From contig OY294044.1 in assembly GCA_958510825.1 (NCBI GenBank), positions 42,063,550 through 42,127,549 on the forward strand: a DNA stretch of 64,000 bases, read 5' to 3'. Position 1 is the stretch's first letter. Every line of letters begins with the position of its first letter. The notes beneath the pieces are model-generated. The model ran no database searches and was not told where the DNA came from. It saw nothing but the letters and a program-made list of their open reading frames with translations. Of this stretch, positions 11,874 to 24,268 are shown piece by piece. Source of the DNA: Brachypterus glaber. Its lineage: Eukaryota; Arthropoda; Insecta; Coleoptera; Kateretidae. Made by a program: the position numbers and the translations under genes.

Positions 11874-12047
11874 TTTTTTGCAAAACGTTCTACTGCACAA
11901 GTAAAGCAATACCGTGATATCATTATGTTTTTAGCCTTCAGTTACGAGACACGATTTCCTTTACATTCTTTTCATATATTGCTACTCCACTACTGCTAAC
12001 ACCATAACGTTTGAAATCTTGTGTCCCAAAATTATGTTACGCTATTA

Positions 12048-12245
12048 TGATGGTTTTGCTTTACTTGTACAGTAGAACGTATTTAACAATAATAAAAGCC
12101 GAGAACTCAATGATCCCATCCGAGGGGCTGACCGCGTCTGAAATTTGTACAAAAGAGTTCCTTTTTACAAAGAGTTCCTCAGAGTTCCTTCGGAGTTCCT
12201 TGGAGTTCATCCAGAGTTCCTCCTGTGTTCCTTAAGAGTTCCTCT
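12048..12245. repeat. Isolated copy of the 17-kb satellite unit
   Basis: Contains gttttgctttacttgtacag, then one gagaactcaatgatcccat unit, then several agagttcct repeats. The same three modules are expanded at 16785-17830, so this is a shorter copy or the other end of the same element. Confidence 0.6.
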
Positions 12246-12420
12246 CTGGAAGGGGTAATTTTTGGCAAATAAGAGGTAGAAATTACCGCTATGCAAGCAC
12301 ACTCCCAATAAGGCACCCTAAAAAAGAAGCTTTGTCCCTGACGGTTTCAACCTACTTGGCGCCCCACTATGGAACGAAGCGGGCCATACGTTGGACATCG
12401 TATCTTTCTTGAAAACGGTA

Positions 12421-14743
12421 GTCGAGTATTTCCACGTCAACTAGCCCCTCGATCCGGAACTCATCTCTCCGATTTTGCTGAAATTTTGCATGTCGCCATA
12501 ACTTAGTGTTTATATAACCCATTAATGGCATTTTGCAAAAAAATCCTTGGTTGCCGAGATATTAGGGTGGGTCATTTTTTGCCTTTTTTAAAATCGGAAA
12601 GCAACCATCTAATAAATCCGTAATAACTTAATTTTTATTGAAATTATATACTTTTTTCGTATTAATTTGTAAATAGAATGAAATTATGGTCTAGGAAACC
12701 CATTTTTTTACCCATTCTGACATTTCCAAGATGGCGGACCGCCATGCCAATTCGGGGAAGTTTATATTTTGTATCCCCAAAATAGCTTATCTTCGATTTT
12801 TTTTATTTTTTTAATATTTACTCGTATTTAGTGTTAGTATATCCCTATAAAATATTTCGACCCAAATGACATATTTATGGGAGATATGATCCATAATGTG
12901 CGACCATACCCTAATTTTTTTCATTTTTAACTACAAAAAATGAGCTCTGTGAGGAATTTAATGAAGAAACTAAAGCCATTGCACAATATTATTAATTTGA
13001 TTACTTATTTAATGAAAAGAGTCATCAATAACAATATACAGGGTGTGCCAAAAATATAGGAGCACCCTATACAGGGTGTCCCAGAATGTTTCCAAAATCT
13101 CTTAAGGGTAATTAGATATTGTCAAAATAATGCCACAAGTTCATATAAAATTTTTGGCTACGGCCCCCCTACTCTGAGATATTTGCCCCCTAGATGAAAT
13201 AGAAAAATTTTTTTTTTTTGAATAACTTTTTTACTTTCTAATATTAATTGACAATTTTTTAGTTTTTTAAGAAAATTAATGCGCATTGAATGATTTTTAC
13301 AGAAGTTCCGTAATTATCAGAAAAGTCAGCGGACTTCCGTTATGGTTGCAAACCCCTAAGTTTTATAGGGTTACAAATTTTAGACATTTGATTACTTTTT
13401 TTACATTTGTGAGTAATGCTGATCAAAAAAGTACTTTACACAAAATTCGATAACATGAAGCGTTTCCGAGAAAAAGACACCTTAAAAAAATCGTTAAAAA
13501 ATATTAAAAAAAGTTGTATTTTTATTTTTTATCTAAGGAGGCGGGGGCTAGTCAAAAATTTCATATGGACTTTTTATTTCATTTTAATAAGATAAAACAT
13601 TTTTAAAATAATATATAGCATTTTTGAAAAAATATAGAAATATTTGTTTACGGTCCTCCTGCCTTTGAATTAAAAAAGTGCCTTTTTCTCGGAAACATTT
13701 CATTTTATCGAATTTTTTGTAGAGTGATTTTATGATTATAATTGCTCACAGAATGTACAAAAGTAATTAAAATTCTAAAATTTCTACCCCTAAAACAATT
13801 TAGGAATTAGGAACCATAAGGGAAGTCCGCCCCTGACTTTTCTAATAACTTTTAAAGTTTCTTTTAAAATCATTCAATGCGAAATAATTTTCTTAAACAA
13901 CTCAAAAAAAATTGTCAATAAATATTAAAAAGTAAGAAAGTTATGAAAAAAAAAATAATTTTTTTATTTCATCTTGGGGGCAAATATCTCACAGTAGCTG
14001 TAGCCAAAAATTTTATATAAACTTGTAGTATTATTTTGACGAGATCTAATTACCCTTAAGAGATTTTGGAATCACTCTGTGACACCCTGTATAGGGTGCT
14101 CCTAGATTTTTGGTACACCCTGTATATTGTTATTGAAGACCCTTTTCATTAAATAAGTAATCAAATTAATAATATTGTGCAATGGATTTAGTTTCTTCAT
14201 TAAATTCCACACAGAGCTCATTTTTTGTAGTTAAAAATGAAAAAAAAATAGGGTATGGTCGCACATTATGGGTCATATCTCCCACAAATATGTTATTTGA
14301 GTCGAAATATTTTATAGGGACATACTACCACTAAATACAAGTAAATAGTAAAAAAATAAAAAAAATCGAAGATAAGCTATTTTGGGGATATAAAATATAA
14401 CTTCCCCGAATTGGTATGGCGGTCCGTCATCTTGGAAATGTCAGAATGCTTAAAAAGATGGATTTTCTAAACCATAATTTGATTCTCTTTAAAAATCAAT
14501 ACGATTAAAGTCTATATCTTTAATAGAAGTTAAGTTATTACGAATTTATTACATGGTTGTTTTCCGATTTTGAAAAAGGCAAAAAATGACCCACCCTAAA
14601 ATCTCAGCAACCAACGATTTTTTCGCAAAACGCCATTAATGGGGGTATATAAACACTAAGTTATGGGGACATGCAAAATTTCAGCAAAATCGGAGAGATG
14701 AGTTTCGGATCGAGGGGCTAGTTGACGTGGAATTACTCAGTCG
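12421..14743. mobile_element. 2.3-kb fold-back element with arms of about 1.1 kb
   Basis: The left arm starts gagtatttccacgtcaacta and the right arm ends with its reverse complement near 14720-14740. Matching continues inward (cgatccg, ctctccgattttgctg, the acagggtgt pairs at 13040-13085 and 14080-14125) to a centre near 13590. There is no coding capacity. The sequence includes aagatggcggaccgcca and its inverted partner. Arms differ by scattered substitutions, so the copy is not recent. Confidence 0.8.
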
Positions 14744-14799
14744 GGATTTTGATAAAATTTGGTATGTATAGCTACATATAGTTTTAGGTACGAGAAAGC

Positions 14800-15600
14800 C
14801 TTTTAGCTAGGTTTCATTTTTGCAAAAATCTGGAAATCTGGAAAATCTGAAAATCTTAGCAAAAATTAAATTTATTTTTTTTTATATGATTAATTACCAT
14901 TTAGCGTATAAGAAATATATTTAACTAAGTAATATGGATAAGTTCTAAAAAAAAAATATGGATAAGTTCTGGAAAATGTATATAACTTGTAAAATTATTA
15001 TCTTAGCTAATAAGTTTGGCTTTTTCTAGTGGAATTAAAAAAATTACCTAACTATTGAGTTGAAAATTTCTGGAAAAAATCTGGAAAATTTCTGGAAAAA
15101 ATCTGGAAATATTCTGTAAAAATTCTGAAAAAGTTTTAAAATAGTGACAAAAAAAAATTATAAAAAATGTGATAATAAAACAAGCTAAATAAAGTAAATA
15201 ATTTTTATATAGGTACTTTTATCAAAAACCAGTAATTCCCTAGCTTCCTTGAATAATTCCTTTACTTTATTTTTACAAGTAGGTCTCATACTGGAAATTA
15301 CTGGATCTGAGGCTAACAATAAGCTATGCAAGATATCCTTAATCTTGTGTGATTTTCTCTGAATTTTTCCAGAATTTTCCAACTCAATAGTTAGCTAAAT
15401 GTTTTAATTTTACTTGAAAAAGCCAAATTGTTTACTTAAAATTATAATTTACAAGTTATACACATTTTCCAGAATCTTCCAAATTTCGGATTAAATACTT
15501 ACGCAAAAATCTTTCTTGTACACTAAATGGTAAATATTAAAAAGCATTTAAATTTAATTTTTTAAAAAGATTTCCAGATTTCCAATTTTTTCCAAAAACA
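14800..15600. mobile_element. Fold-back element with possible captured ORF
   Basis: Left-arm wording (aaatctggaaatctgg, taccatttagcgta) is answered inverted near 15480-15600 (ccagatttcca, tacactaaatggta). Between the arms a 65-codon minus-strand frame (15185-15382) is open. Confidence 0.5.
15185..15382 (-). pseudogene. Possible captured coding fragment inside a fold-back
   Basis: A 65-codon frame from ATG with a charged, non-repetitive composition (KIQRKSHKIKDILHSLL...CKNKVKELFKEARELL). It is more protein-like than most short frames here, but no family is recognised. It could be a fragment of a host gene or of a transposase carried by the surrounding inverted repeat. Low certainty. Confidence 0.2.
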
Positions 15601-16269
15601 AGATTAAAACAAAATTCTTTTTTCGAAAATTGAAAAAAAGTTGAAAAAAATATATATTTTTTATTTATTTAAATATTTGTTATCTGGACCTTTTTTGGCA
15701 ATATTGCGAAATTGAAAACTACCGTACTGTTCTAACGCTTAAGCTAAGCTAAGCTAACGTAATTACCAGATAATATTACCCACCGCAAAGAAATTCTGTA
15801 AAAGTTTATGTGAAAAGTTATTTTTTTTTATTGTTGTTTAAAACAAAAATTTAAATTAAAGAGGTTCTGGGGTTTTCTGGGGTCTGATTTTTGCATAGGT
15901 TTTTTCCTTACTTAGTCCACTATAATGTAGTTATAAAAAATATGCGGGACTTAAACGAAAAAACAAGAAATATCGGAAAATTAAAAAAAAAATGATAATA
16001 CAACAGATAGGGGATATATAAAATATTTTATTTTTTTATATAATACTCTTTTAAATTGTTATTATTGCGCAATTAATAGAAAAAGATTATATTGTAAGAA
16101 AACAAAAAAAAAAGACTACAAATTTTCGTAGCATAATTAAGACATCTAATATAAGCGTTAATTTATCTAGGTAACCTTAGTTATAGATGGAAATTTTGCC
16201 TCTACTCAATGTATAAGATTAACTATAAGAAAAATGCATTTAAACCCTTATTTTCATTTTTTGTTTTTT

Positions 16270-16725
16270 ACCCGATGTCCAGCCTATGGGCCGGTTCGTT
16301 CCATGGTACGCCCCTTCAAAAAAAGAAGTTAGCACCCAAAGAATACCTTCAAAACCTTCAAAGAATACCTTCAAAACCTTCAAAATCTTTGTCCCTGACG
16401 GTTACTACCAGACTTGGCGCCCTTCAAATAAAAAATGGGGCACCAAATTTACCTTCAAGAAAAAAGGCTTTGTCCCTGACGGTTTCTACCAAACTTGGCG
16501 CCGGGTGCGCGCCCCCTCAAATAAAACAACAAAAAAAGCTTTGTCCCTCCTGACGGTTTCTACCAAACTTGACGCCCTTTCGAACAAAAATTGGCTCCCT
16601 AAAATTACAAAATTTGGCGCCCCAAAATTACCTTCAGCTTTGTCCCTGACGGTTTCTACCAAACTTGGCGCACCTTCAAAAAAAAGTTGGCTCCCAAAGG
16701 TAGGCTGTTTTGATAATCCAGTTTG
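16270..16725. repeat. Tandem 70-100-bp repeat (four copies)
   Basis: ctttgtccctgacggtt followed by cttggcgcc recurs near 16387, 16466, 16539 (with a 3-bp insertion) and 16639; a fifth copy lies at 12331. Spacers are A-rich (cttcaaataaaa). The block starts with cgatgtccagcctatgggcc, the inverted counterpart of 12363-12405. Open frames on both strands here come from the repeat and are not genes. Confidence 0.75.
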
Positions 16726-16784
16726 CAAATAAAAACGTTAATCCGCATGGGTAATAAATAATAATTGTTTCTGACCGCGTCTAA

Positions 16785-17130
16785 AATTTGTACAAAAGAG
16801 TTCCTTTTTGCAAAGAGTTCCTCGGAGTTCCTCTGAGTTCCTTCGGAGTTCCTCGGAGTTCGTCGGAGTTTAGTTTAGTTTAGTTTAGTTTATTGTTTAT
16901 ACTCGTTCGGGGACTTTTTTCAAAAGTAGTTTATACCTTATTAGAGTGATTGTTGTACAATAAATTTAATTATTAACATCAATAATAAAATCAATTAAAA
17001 GGTATATTTTCTTCTCTAATACTTTCTTGAATCCAAAAGGAGAGTTCCTCGAGAGTTCCTCCAGAGTTCTTCAGAGTTCCTCCTGAGTTCCTCCTGAGTT
17101 CCTTTAGCTTGTACAAAAGAGTTCCTCGCG
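16785..17130. repeat. agagttcct minisatellite, interrupted
   Basis: Short units of about 10 bp (gagttcctc/gagttccttc) form runs at about 16797-16870 and 17040-17120, separated by a gtttagttta run and unique sequence. Confidence 0.7.
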
Positions 17131-17139
17131 GTCAGCCCC

Positions 17140-17835
17140 TCGATCCCATCCGAGAACTCAATTATCCCATCCGAGAACTCAACGATCCCATCCGAGAACT
17201 CAATGATCCCAGCCGAGATCTCAATGATCCCATCCGAGAACTCAACAATCCCAGCCGAGAACGTTGTTGATATCCTAACCATCACATATTAATGTTCACG
17301 GTTTTGCTTTACTTGTACAGTAGAAAGTATTTAACAATAATAACAACCGAGAACTCAATGATCCCATCCGAGAACTCAATTATCCCATCCGAGAACTCAA
17401 CGATCTCATCCGAGAACTCAATGATCCCAGCCGAGATCTCAATGATCCCATCCGAGAACTCAACAATCCCAGCCGAGAACTTTGTTGATATCCTAAGCGT
17501 CACATATTAATGTTCACGGTTTTGCTTTACTTGTACAGTAGAACAGATTTACTAATGATCCCAGCAGAGAACTCAATAATCCCAGCCGAGTACTTTAAAT
17601 TTATGTGACGCTTACAATATCAACAATGATCCCAGCGGAGGACTCAATGATCCCAGCCGAGAACTCAATGATCCCATCCGAGAACTCAATGATCCCAGCC
17701 AAGAACTCAATGATCCCATCCGAGAACTTTGTTGATATCGTAAGCGTCACATATTAATGTTATCGCTGTTTTGCTTTACTTGTACAGTAGAACGTATTTA
17801 ACAATGATCCCTCCGAGAACTCAATTATCCCAGCC
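17140..17835. repeat. 21-bp minisatellite with a 220-250-bp higher-order unit
   Basis: The unit gagaactcaatgatcccat plus two bases (21 bp) repeats many times with a few variable positions. Blocks are separated by a constant spacer that includes gttttgctttacttgtacag at about 17300, 17519 and 17770. Because 21 is divisible by three, heptad-repeat frames stay open on both strands; they are by-products. Confidence 0.85.
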
Positions 17836-18095
17836 GTCCTAAAATTTATATTATTATTTTTTGGTTCATTATGCACAAAAACAAAAAGAAAATACAGTCT
17901 TTTGGTTTATAGTTTGCTTTTGTGATAGTTTTGGTAATAATACTCATTTTCGATTTTTTTTATAAATTTCAATTAGTTTATATACATTCAAAAATACCGC
18001 AAGATCTCAGTGGGGTTTTTACATTTACGCAGTGCCTCCAGATGGCACTCAAGTAATAAACAATGATCAGGTGTTTTGTACATGTCGAGAAAACG

Positions 18096-18308
18096 TTAAA
18101 ATGGCATCGCGAAAGTGTAAATATGATGCTGATGTATTTTGCTACGTATGTGGTCAATTTATTAAATTCGAGACATGAAATATGAACTAAAAACATCTTA
18201 CGTTCTCTGTGAAGCCTACGAAGCATAATTTGACTGTCCTGTTCGGAATTAAGACAAGCCATGGGCTCCAAATGTTGCTTGTACTTATTGTAAAAGATGT
18301 TTGGAAGG
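18096..18308 (+). pseudogene. Decayed cysteine-rich (zinc-ribbon-like) gene fragment
   Basis: The plus strand reads ATGGCATCGCGAAAGTG, giving MASRKCKY...FCYVCGQFIK. After a frame change and two stops it reads LCEAYEA...FDCPVRN, then DKPWAPNVACTYCKRCLEG. The order of Cys-x2-Cys motifs and the PWAP...C-x2-C segment matches a Cys-rich N-terminal module that I recall from many insect and cnidarian transposon-associated proteins. The fragment ends at a GAAG|GTGAGC that looks like a kept splice donor, so it derives from genomic sequence, not from a processed transcript. Frameshift and stops make it non-functional. Confidence 0.5.
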
Positions 18309-18600
18309 TGAGCAATTTTTATTTGAGCAGTGAATCAAATGTAATGGACATTTTAACGTTATCAAGTATTGGCCAATGAAAACATGATGAGAGACTATAT
18401 GTGGGGTTTATTGAGAGAAAGTACTTATGAACATAAATAAAAGAAAGAGTAAGAGTGTATACTTTTAAAGTAAAGTTATTTTGATAGTAAAACTTAATAA
18501 AAATGATAAACAAATTTATTTCGATGGTTCTATCTTCCAATAAAAAAATAATACCACAGATTTTGAAAAATATCGTTCAATCGGTCTTCTAAATCGTCGG

Positions 18601-19646
18601 TTTACAAGTAAAGAGCACTATGTCCAAAAACATGGTTTTGAGATATTGACAAATTTAACGTTCATTGTTGTTTTTTAATTTTTGTAATAATTGTTTTTGG
18701 AAAAAAACTACCGCAAATGACATGTTTGGACATAATGATGCCCCATTTGCAGTTAAATAAAGAAAAATTGAAGTAGTTTAATTCAACTAAATTTGAAAAA
18801 AGACATGGACTTAGTGCCTTTTACTTGTAGGCCCACGACGTCAACTTACAAGTAAAGAGCACTAAGTCAATAAAATAATATAAAAAACAACTATTTAAAA
18901 TTAAAACCCTTCTATTAATTAAACGTAATGTATAACTATAAAGTAGAAAACAAGATGTTTGAATACATTTTCAAAAACTAGATTTTTAAAAGAAGGGTTT
19001 GGACTTTTTGATTGTTTAAAGAACGTTTCCAAAATTAATAAAATTATTTAGTATTAATTATATGAAACTGCTTACTATGCCAGAACTAAGACAGTTTTCA
19101 GAGGCCATCGGCTGTGCCGGCAAAGAAGCATCTTCTAAAGTCAATAATTATAATGAATCATTATTAATGATAAAACACTTCACGGTGCAATTCTAAGGGC
19201 TGTTTTCCGAACTTTCCGCGAACTCCAGTTTTTTTCTTATATTCTTGTTATTTATGTAGTAACCATGGATTTAAGAGCAAAATTAAAATAATCTATCAGT
19301 TAAAATTTGAATCTGTTTGCCAGTACAATAAATAACGCATTATTGTCTCATATAAATGATTCAAACAATCATATTTTTATAAATTAACTCTTTTTAGAAA
19401 GTCGCTTAGTGCAGAAACATTTGAAATAGTCTACAAGTAAAACGCACTAAGTGACTTAGTGCCTATTGCCAGATAAAATTTTAATCAAAATCAAATTGGT
19501 GCGTTTTGTATAGTGGGTAACTCCCTTGGCAGTCCACCTAGAAGTTATTTCGGTTTACCTATGCATAGATCATCAAAAATTAACTACAGTGCTATTAAAA
19601 TCCAATTTTTGCAAAAAAGTGACTTAGTGCATATTACTTGTAAGCC
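18601..19646. repeat. Dispersed 24-bp motif in both orientations
   Basis: The motif acaagtaaagagcactaagt or its inverse occurs near 18603, 18808 (inverse), 18846, 19431 and 19621 (inverse), with partial copies between (19401). The arrangement suggests several nested or collapsed fold-back elements. Confidence 0.6.
18865..19015. repeat. 150-bp repeat also found at 57435-57590
   Basis: Begins aataatataaaaaacaa and contains aaaacccttct, agtagaaaacaaga and aaaagaagggtt. The same ordered words occur at 57435-57590. The cccttct/agaaggg pair gives it a fold-back form. Confidence 0.6.
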
Positions 19647-20603
19647 GACGAAATACAAAAGCAAACTTTTTTATGCCATATAATTTTTTTTCGTATAATT
19701 ACGACCTAAACTATCGAAATTTTATACTTTAAAGTCAAAGTCAAATTTTGTGTTGACCCGTGTAATTAATAAAAACTATTTTTTAGATGTACCCTTAGGA
19801 CGGTCGTAACTCCCTTAGAACTTATTTCTGAATAACCCTGTATAAAATAATATGTATATTGTATAATAAACGATTAAATTAAGTCGTTTAATTACAATCT
19901 AAAATATAAATTTGTAATTACACATGAGTCTCGGTTTCTCTATATCGAACAGCTGAGCAAAATTTACCTCAAAATAACAGAATTACCACACTTTAAAATT
20001 ACAAAAAAGAAAAATAAATAAGGTAGTCTTTTAATTTTCAAATTATGTCAAAATTTGTTTTTTTAGGCTGTAATTTGGCAGATTTAACGTGATCGTGAAA
20101 TGCCCCGAGTAAGATAAAGATAAATTAACCACAGCCAAAGTCGCATAAGGTAAAATATTGCAATTCTTAAATTAAAAAGTAAAGGGGCAAATTTACAAAT
20201 AGAAAAACTAAATTTTACCACAATTATTTCATTTATTTTGTATACATCTACATACGAACAAGTACATACAATAATTGTCATCCACGATAATTCATTCACT
20301 ATATCTTACAAAGTTTGTTTTTATACTTTTTAAATATCACTAAGAATTAGTTCACAATTTTTATATTTCTACTGTGACACTTAATTTGTATGCCTTAAAT
20401 ACAAAGTGATTAATAACACTGGTTATAAAAAATAAAAAAAATTGCTTTCGTTTTAATTATCCAGCCAAAAGCGCTTTTTTGGTTTTAGTTACTAGAAACA
20501 AAAATTGTAATTTTCCGTTGGAATTCTAAAAATAAAAATTGATAAAAAACAAATTCGCGCTCCTTTTTTAAGGTAACTGAATTTGAATAGTACAGTTCTG
20601 CCG

Positions 20604-20672
20604 TTGAAAGGTCCTATCTACATAGGTTTAACATATACAGATAGGACCTTACAGCTTAGCAAGGCAGAGTTG
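20604..20672. repeat. Stem-loop with paired aaggtcctatct / agatagga(cctt)
   Basis: The block ctgccgttgaaaggtcctat pairs with ataggaccttacagcttagc and a closing ggcag, giving a stem of about 20 pairs with bulges and a 20-nt loop. A related aaggtcctata/tataggacctt pair forms the arms of the repeat at 58131-58247, so this is probably a tiny MITE and not a microRNA precursor. Confidence 0.5.
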
Positions 20673-21024
20673 CTCAAATTATAACTATAACAATTGAAGT
20701 TTGTTTAATTGTTAATATTGTTTTGTTTCATTTAGGAAAATCTAATTTGGCGAATTTTGAGAAAATTACACAGACCGTAAATCTTATAAATCAATGTTAT
20801 TTTACAACAAACCTCTACTGTATATTTTAAATAAAAACTATTTTCAAGCAAAATTATTTTATAAAAATATATACGTAAATTTATTTATACATTTTATTAG
20901 ATAAAACAAATGTTTTTTTAGTATTGATTTTAAAAAAATTTTAAAACAGCAATACATTTTTTTAAAGATTTATAATAATTTACAATAGCTATAGAAGTTT
21001 GTTGGTACTATCACTTTGTATAAG

Positions 21025-21281
21025 TTAACACGCTGACTGCCGCGACGGACAACCAATGATATCACGTTCGCTGCCAATGCAAAAATTGTAGGCTGCCTCA
21101 GGAGCCAAAACTTTTTTTTTAATTGTTTGCATTTAGTCGTATGCCTACCTAGCAATGTTAACTCAACTGAAAACTCGACAATACTAGCTCTCTTATATCA
21201 ACGGTTATAGAACGCTTATAAGAGAATTCAGCCTAAGCATCCTTTGATGCTTATAAGCGTCATTGGCAACAAATGTGTTAA
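21025..21281. mobile_element. TTAA-bounded MITE
   Basis: Starts TTAACACGCTGACTGCCGC and ends ATTGGCAACAAATGTGTTAA, with TTAA at both edges as in piggyBac-type insertions. It is non-coding. It shares terminal wording with 30622-30802 and 32823-33093. Confidence 0.6.
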
Positions 21282-24268
21282 GAACTAAGAAGGCGTGGTC
21301 CATTGAAATTCGTCCAGCATAGGGCGCTCGGCCATTTTTAAATTCATTAATTTTTTGCCTGTTGTTTACCCTGTATATGTGTACTCTAAAACCAATTTAA
21401 TAAAAAATTTATATTGCTTCGTTTGGGGATTCTTGATTTTTTTTCTGAAATGTTCACATATAGAGCTTTTATGTGTAAAAATTTCAGATTTGTAAAATGT
21501 ACGATGAGTGAGAAACAAATATTTTTAAAGTACTGTAAAAAATGTATAAATAAATATTTTGGTTTAAAACTTTTACAGTATATAGTACTTATATAGCCCC
21601 TTCTACAATAAAAATTGAACCCCTAAGTTAGCCCTATAAAAAAATATTGAAATTTAAAAGTAGTGCTTTTGTCGAATTTTATGTCAAACTTTGGATGCAA
21701 TTTTTACCTATTTTAAATTTTTGGTGAAAAGGCGTTTTAGACAAAAAAAGGTAGTCCAATAGTTGCTTAAAAAAATGGCGTCTGTTCCGTATTTTAACAA
21801 CCAAGAAATGTCAAGTTTCCCAACATGCAAAAATCAGAAAAATTCAAATTTGGGAAAGTGGCCACCCCAAACGAAGAATAAAAATTAAAAAAAAAATGGG
21901 TTTGGAGTACACATATATAGGTTTAACAACACATAAAAAATTAATTTATTTGGAACTGGTAGAGCGCTCAAATAATTGAAAGGTGGTCTGTTTTCTATGG
22001 AATACGCCAAAATTAAACTTAAATTTTTAATAAGAAATCAACTCGAATTATTCAAGATATAAATGGCTGAGTTTAATATAAATAATATCTTATAAATTTA
22101 GTTTTTAAATCACGATTTTTGTTTGTTTGTGAATTAAGTTTTTTTCGAAGTAGCAGCTAACGTGTTAAAAATCATTTGATTTTCTAATACTAAAAGTTAT
22201 ATACAAAACATTCACAATTCTTATGATACTAATAGGAACTTTGGTTGCTTTCAAAGATTTTTTAAATCTCTTACTTAAATATTTTTACAAATTATTACAT
22301 AACATAATATTTAATAACATAATATTTAATATGCATTTTTAAATTTTTTAATGTAAAATATTTTGAGATCCATAGTTTTAAAAACGAGTTTTAAAATTTA
22401 TAATTTAAAAATTATGTAAATGAAGTTTAAAATAAAAGATAGTCCAAGTTCTATACAAACATAAAACGCATGTTTGAATTGAGTATTATATTGTGCTGAT
22501 ATAATTTGCGCAATAATAACTTTTTAAATATTTTAGTCATATTCTCTTACTTAAGAAAATATTTTAAGAGTTTTTTATTGTTTAAAATGAGATTATGAAG
22601 ATATAATGGATTTTTTTTGTTGTAAAATACTGATAAATTTATTAATTTGACTATAATTTAGATCCAAATATTTTTATGTATTAGCTGAATTTGAGAAAAA
22701 AATATAATTTTAACATATATTTATACTTAGCGGCTATAAAGAGAACGCTTTAAAAAAAAGGCTGATACTCAGTTTAAGTTTCAGTTTTTTTTAAGTATGG
22801 AGGAACCACTACAAAATGATTGTAGATGGACTTCCGAGATGTTTGTCTGACTTTCGATTTTCGACATAAAGATCTATGATTTTTGAGATTTTCAGTAAGA
22901 TTTATTTCTGAAAAATCTTTAAAATATTTTCGAAAATTACCGACATTTTCGAGATTTTTGTTAAGGTTTTTAAGATTTTTGAAAATTCCGAAATTTCCAT
23001 AGTGGTTTACCCCTCGAGCCGGAGTTTCAAAATTAAATAATCTAAGTTTCATACAAAATTGTTTAATGTAATGTAAATACTAAAGTAAATATCTAAACAC
23101 AACGTAGGTCCTTGTTTAATTGGGCGTTGTAATATTTTACATACGCTGACTTAGTCGTTAAACTAAAAAATAAATAATACTTTTTTAGTTAAAATGCATT
23201 TTTAAGTTTAATCTTTTAAAGAAAACCAACAGTTAATAAATCAGTATAAAATGATTGTTCATTTATTTTTATTTTATTTTTTTTTATATTTTGGTCATTT
23301 AATAAAAACACTGTGCACAGCGGTTTTATTTTATATTCTTATGTTCTGTTTTGACAAATTGAGTTTGACTAACCCCAGCTCCTAAAAATTTTAAAAATCA
23401 AATTTCTTTAAATTTATTTATAAACTTATTCAAGAATGTTTATTTACTTTTAATTATTTTTGGAAACGTCATTTCTTTGTTATATCTGTTAAAATAATTT
23501 ATAAACTATAAATAAAACATGTAATTATTTTAAAAAAATGTTCAGTTTTGACTTTAATTTTTCCAAAGGAGATATGTTATTAAATTTTTCATATAGGTAT
23601 TATTTTTTAAACAATCGTATACATGGAATTTAAAATATCCTCAAATATAATAAAATTCGTATACAAAAATATGTGTATTTATATATCACGAAAATTAAAG
23701 CATTTATTTTAATTTTTTAAACTATTTCAATATTTTATATCTATATTTTTATTTATATTATTGCACAATTTCTCAGTTTTTCCTTATTATATTTGACGAT
23801 ATTTCAACTAAATAAATACAAAATAAATAATTTCTTTTTCTTATTTAGTATGACTAAAAGTACAGCTTAATACTAAATGTAATAGTTTTATTTAATAATA
23901 TACAGGATTATTTACAAAGTCTCATTTAATGTATGACTTGATACTGCATATATACAGTGTAGTAAACAGAATTAGTATGTAGCTTTCATATAGTGTAAAT
24001 GCCTGGAATAGTTCATAAATGGAATCCACATATTTAGTAATTAATTATTATTAATAATAGCAATGGCCCACAAGAATTTAAAAGTATTTTATTATTCCAC
24101 GGCTACGGCCGTTTATTGACAACCGTCATAGCTGCCGCTGGATGCAATAAACCTAATCTAAACTATATCAAAGCAGCAAATAATTCTATATATGTGTAAT
24201 AAATATTTATAAAAAATATGTCAATAAATTTACACATACATAATGAACCATTTCTCTGAAATTACTTT

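Larger units (their letters stand above)
8931..19845. mobile_element. Nest of fold-back elements bounded by acagggttattcagaaataag ends
   Basis: The sequence acagggttattcagaaataa at about 8934 is answered by its reverse complement ttatttctgaataaccctgt at about 19821-19842. Between them lie several further inverted-repeat elements, minisatellites and a pseudogene. The ends define either one large composite or two separate copies of the same short-ended repeat. Related end sequences recur near 45095, 46690 and 47650. Confidence 0.45.
19850..24268. other. Intergenic region between the repeat nest and the pdm3 3' end
   Basis: No host gene is supported. It contains a TTAA-bounded MITE (21025-21281), a stem-loop (20604-20672) and a fragment near 22795-23010 with repeated gaaaatttcg-type words, whose edge gtggtttacccc recalls the element at 38139. 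The rest is AT-rich and featureless to the eye. Confidence 0.45.

Noticed and set aside
17016..17510. Open frames with heptad repeats (ENSMIPS / FSDGIIE) on both strands
   Set aside because: A 21-bp tandem repeat keeps all frames without stops open; there is no sign of selection or of gene structure.
17140..17835. Repeat array with short units and spacers, CRISPR-like at first sight
   Set aside because: Units abut with no unique spacers, and the genome is eukaryotic. It is a minisatellite.
20604..20672. Possible microRNA precursor
   Set aside because: The arms are related to those of the larger inverted repeat at 58131-58247, so a small MITE is the simpler explanation.
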